Source: Spirochaetales bacterium (GTDB taxonomy: Bacteria > Spirochaetota > Spirochaetia > UBA9216). From it: a stretch of 64,000 nt of DNA. This document shows positions 63,056 through 64,000 of this stretch, in pieces. The translations under genes and the position numbers were made by a program. The stretch is taken from NCBI GenBank assembly GCA_016839055.1, contig JAEKNX010000009.1:114755-178754 (forward strand), given 5' to 3'. The notes under the pieces are model-generated. The model searched no databases, had not been told where the DNA came from, and saw nothing but the letters and a program-made list of their open reading frames with translations. How positions within the stretch are numbered: position 1 is the stretch's first letter; the number at the start of each line of letters is the position of its first letter.

Positions 63056-63961
63056 ATGGATAAAACAAGCGACTATATAGAGCGAATAAACAAAGTAATT
63101 GATTATATCGAATTAAATCTAACAAGTGATATTCAATTGGATGATTTAGCACAGATAGCATGCCTATCAAAATTCCATTTCCATCGAATATTTTATTCTT
63201 TCACAAATGAATCTTTGTATAGCTTTTTGATCAGATTAAGAACTGAACGTTCTGCGACACTTTTATTATCACAAAAAAAATCAATTACTGATATTGCATT
63301 TTCTTGTGGCTTCAACGATTCAGCTACGTTTTCAAGAGCATTCAAAAAACAATTTGGAATGTCGGCTTCAGAATGGAAAAAAAAGAAAAACAGCAAGATT
63401 CATCAAGACCACAAGATTAAATCATCTTATATTGTGGGCATGAATATCGAACAGAATAGATTCTTGGAACCGCTTAAAGTAAAGGAGAAGTATCTTAATG
63501 ATATGCATATTGCTTATATCCGGCATATAGGTTTTTACGCCGGGGATTCAAAGTTGTTTCAATCCCTGTATAAAAAGCTTATTAAATGGGCGGAACCTGC
63601 TGGGGTTGTAAACTATCCAGAAACAAAAGATGTAGTTATATATCATGATTCGATAGGTATTACAGAAAATGATAAACTAAGAATTTCTGTTGGAATTACA
63701 GTTCCAGAGAATACAAAAGTTGCCGGTGAAATTGGAAGTTTATGTATTTCAAAAGGAAGATATATTTCATGCAGATTTGAAGTTTACAATAATGAGTATG
63801 GTAGCGCCTGGACACAGGTTTTTAGAAACATCCTTCCGCAACGAGGATTACAGCCTGATGATGGTTATTGTTTTGAACTATATCCACCGAATTGCTATAA
63901 CAAGGAAAAAAAATCTACATCTGCCCTATATGTCAACATAGTTGAAGCATCAACTTTTTAA
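63056..63961 (+). CDS. AraC-family regulator with GyrI-like effector domain
   Basis: The 301-residue regulator has an N-terminal AraC double HTH (about 8-105: LDDLAQIACLSKFHFHRIF, SITDIAFSCGFNDSATFSRAF, KKQFGMSASEWKKK) and a C-terminal GyrI/Rob-like ligand module (about 130-300: MHIAYIRHIGFYAGD, KDVVIYHDSIGITE), the arrangement of drug-responsive activators. The N-terminal position of the HTH is normal for this subgroup. Its target is unknown; it may act on a gene beyond the window. Confidence 0.88.
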   Translation: MDKTSDYIERINKVIDYIELNLTSDIQLDDLAQIACLSKFHFHRIFYSFTNESLYSFLIRLRTERSATLLLSQKKSITDIAFSCGFNDSATFSRAFKKQFGMSASEWKKKKNSKIHQDHKIKSSYIVGMNIEQNRFLEPLKVKEKYLNDMHIAYIRHIGFYAGDSKLFQSLYKKLIKWAEPAGVVNYPETKDVVIYHDSIGITENDKLRISVGITVPENTKVAGEIGSLCISKGRYISCRFEVYNNEYGSAWTQVFRNILPQRGLQPDDGYCFELYPPNCYNKEKKSTSALYVNIVEASTF

Positions 63962-63975
63962 GGAGATATTCAATT

Positions 63976-64000
63976 ATGAGATACAGTTTAGGGTTCAGAG
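63976..64000 (+). CDS. Start of an unidentified gene cut by the window edge
   Basis: AAGGAGATATTCAATT precedes ATG 63976, and the first eight codons read MRYSLGFR. The opening resembles OrfA of some transposases, but eight residues cannot establish that. Confidence 0.35.

Overview
The window reads as chromosomal DNA of a free-living, probably anaerobic bacterium, most likely a spirochaete. This is inferred from the gene set and was not checked against any database. Pointers are permissive lipoprotein signal peptides, a very large Ig-repeat lipoprotein, several PAS/HisKA_2 sensor kinases, a chemoreceptor with a C-terminal aromatic pentapeptide, an aldehyde ferredoxin oxidoreductase with its own ferredoxin, and Etf-linked acyl-CoA dehydrogenase genes. 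I saw no rRNA, tRNA or CRISPR array.

1-8.3 kb: a truncated sugar-mutarotase-like gene, broken remnants of an AraC regulator and of two uroporphyrinogen-decarboxylase-like genes, a divergent MerR/MATE pair with a textbook MerR promoter, then a LacI-led operon (D-lyxose isomerase family, PfkB kinase, mannitol-1-phosphate dehydrogenase family). 8.4-16.3 kb: a minus-strand operon of a DeoR regulator, a sugar ABC importer (binding protein, double ATPase, permease), MtnK, MtnA and a class II aldolase. No methionine-salvage genes follow. This is the gene content of the dihydroxyacetone-phosphate shunt for 5-methylthioribose or 5-deoxyribose, with a dedicated importer. The aldolase carries a C-terminal extension resembling a bacterial-microcompartment encapsulation peptide.

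16.5-31 kb: a LuxR-type regulator; a two-gene envelope locus (barrel/transglutaminase/TPR protein followed by an 1826-residue Ig-repeat lipoprotein); an M29 aminopeptidase; a C_GCAxxG_C_C protein; and an etfB-etfA-acyl-CoA dehydrogenase operon. 31-42 kb is a signalling block: three PAS/HisKA_2 kinases (one with an N-terminal receiver domain), a PAS-LuxR regulator, a chemoreceptor followed by a broken cheW, a BI-1 membrane protein, a small CMD-like protein and a LIM/DA1-like zinc protein. 42-48.3 kb holds AOR, ferredoxin, MoaD-like protein and MATE genes in one operon, plus a TetR regulator and another MATE gene.

48.3-54 kb looks acquired: an acid phosphatase, a collapsed type I restriction-modification remnant, and an AAA ATPase/subtilisin-like protease pair whose protease frame is broken by a two-base shift. 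54-57 kb has small exported or unknown genes and a HU-like protein. From 57 kb to the end, single AT-rich genes (CPBP protease, serine hydrolase, WYL regulator, isochorismatase-like hydrolase, SDR, AraC/GyrI regulator) are separated by long stem-loop-rich gaps, suggesting a degenerate gene-cassette array. Two copies of a short terminal-inverted-repeat element lie at 32.4 and 55.7 kb.
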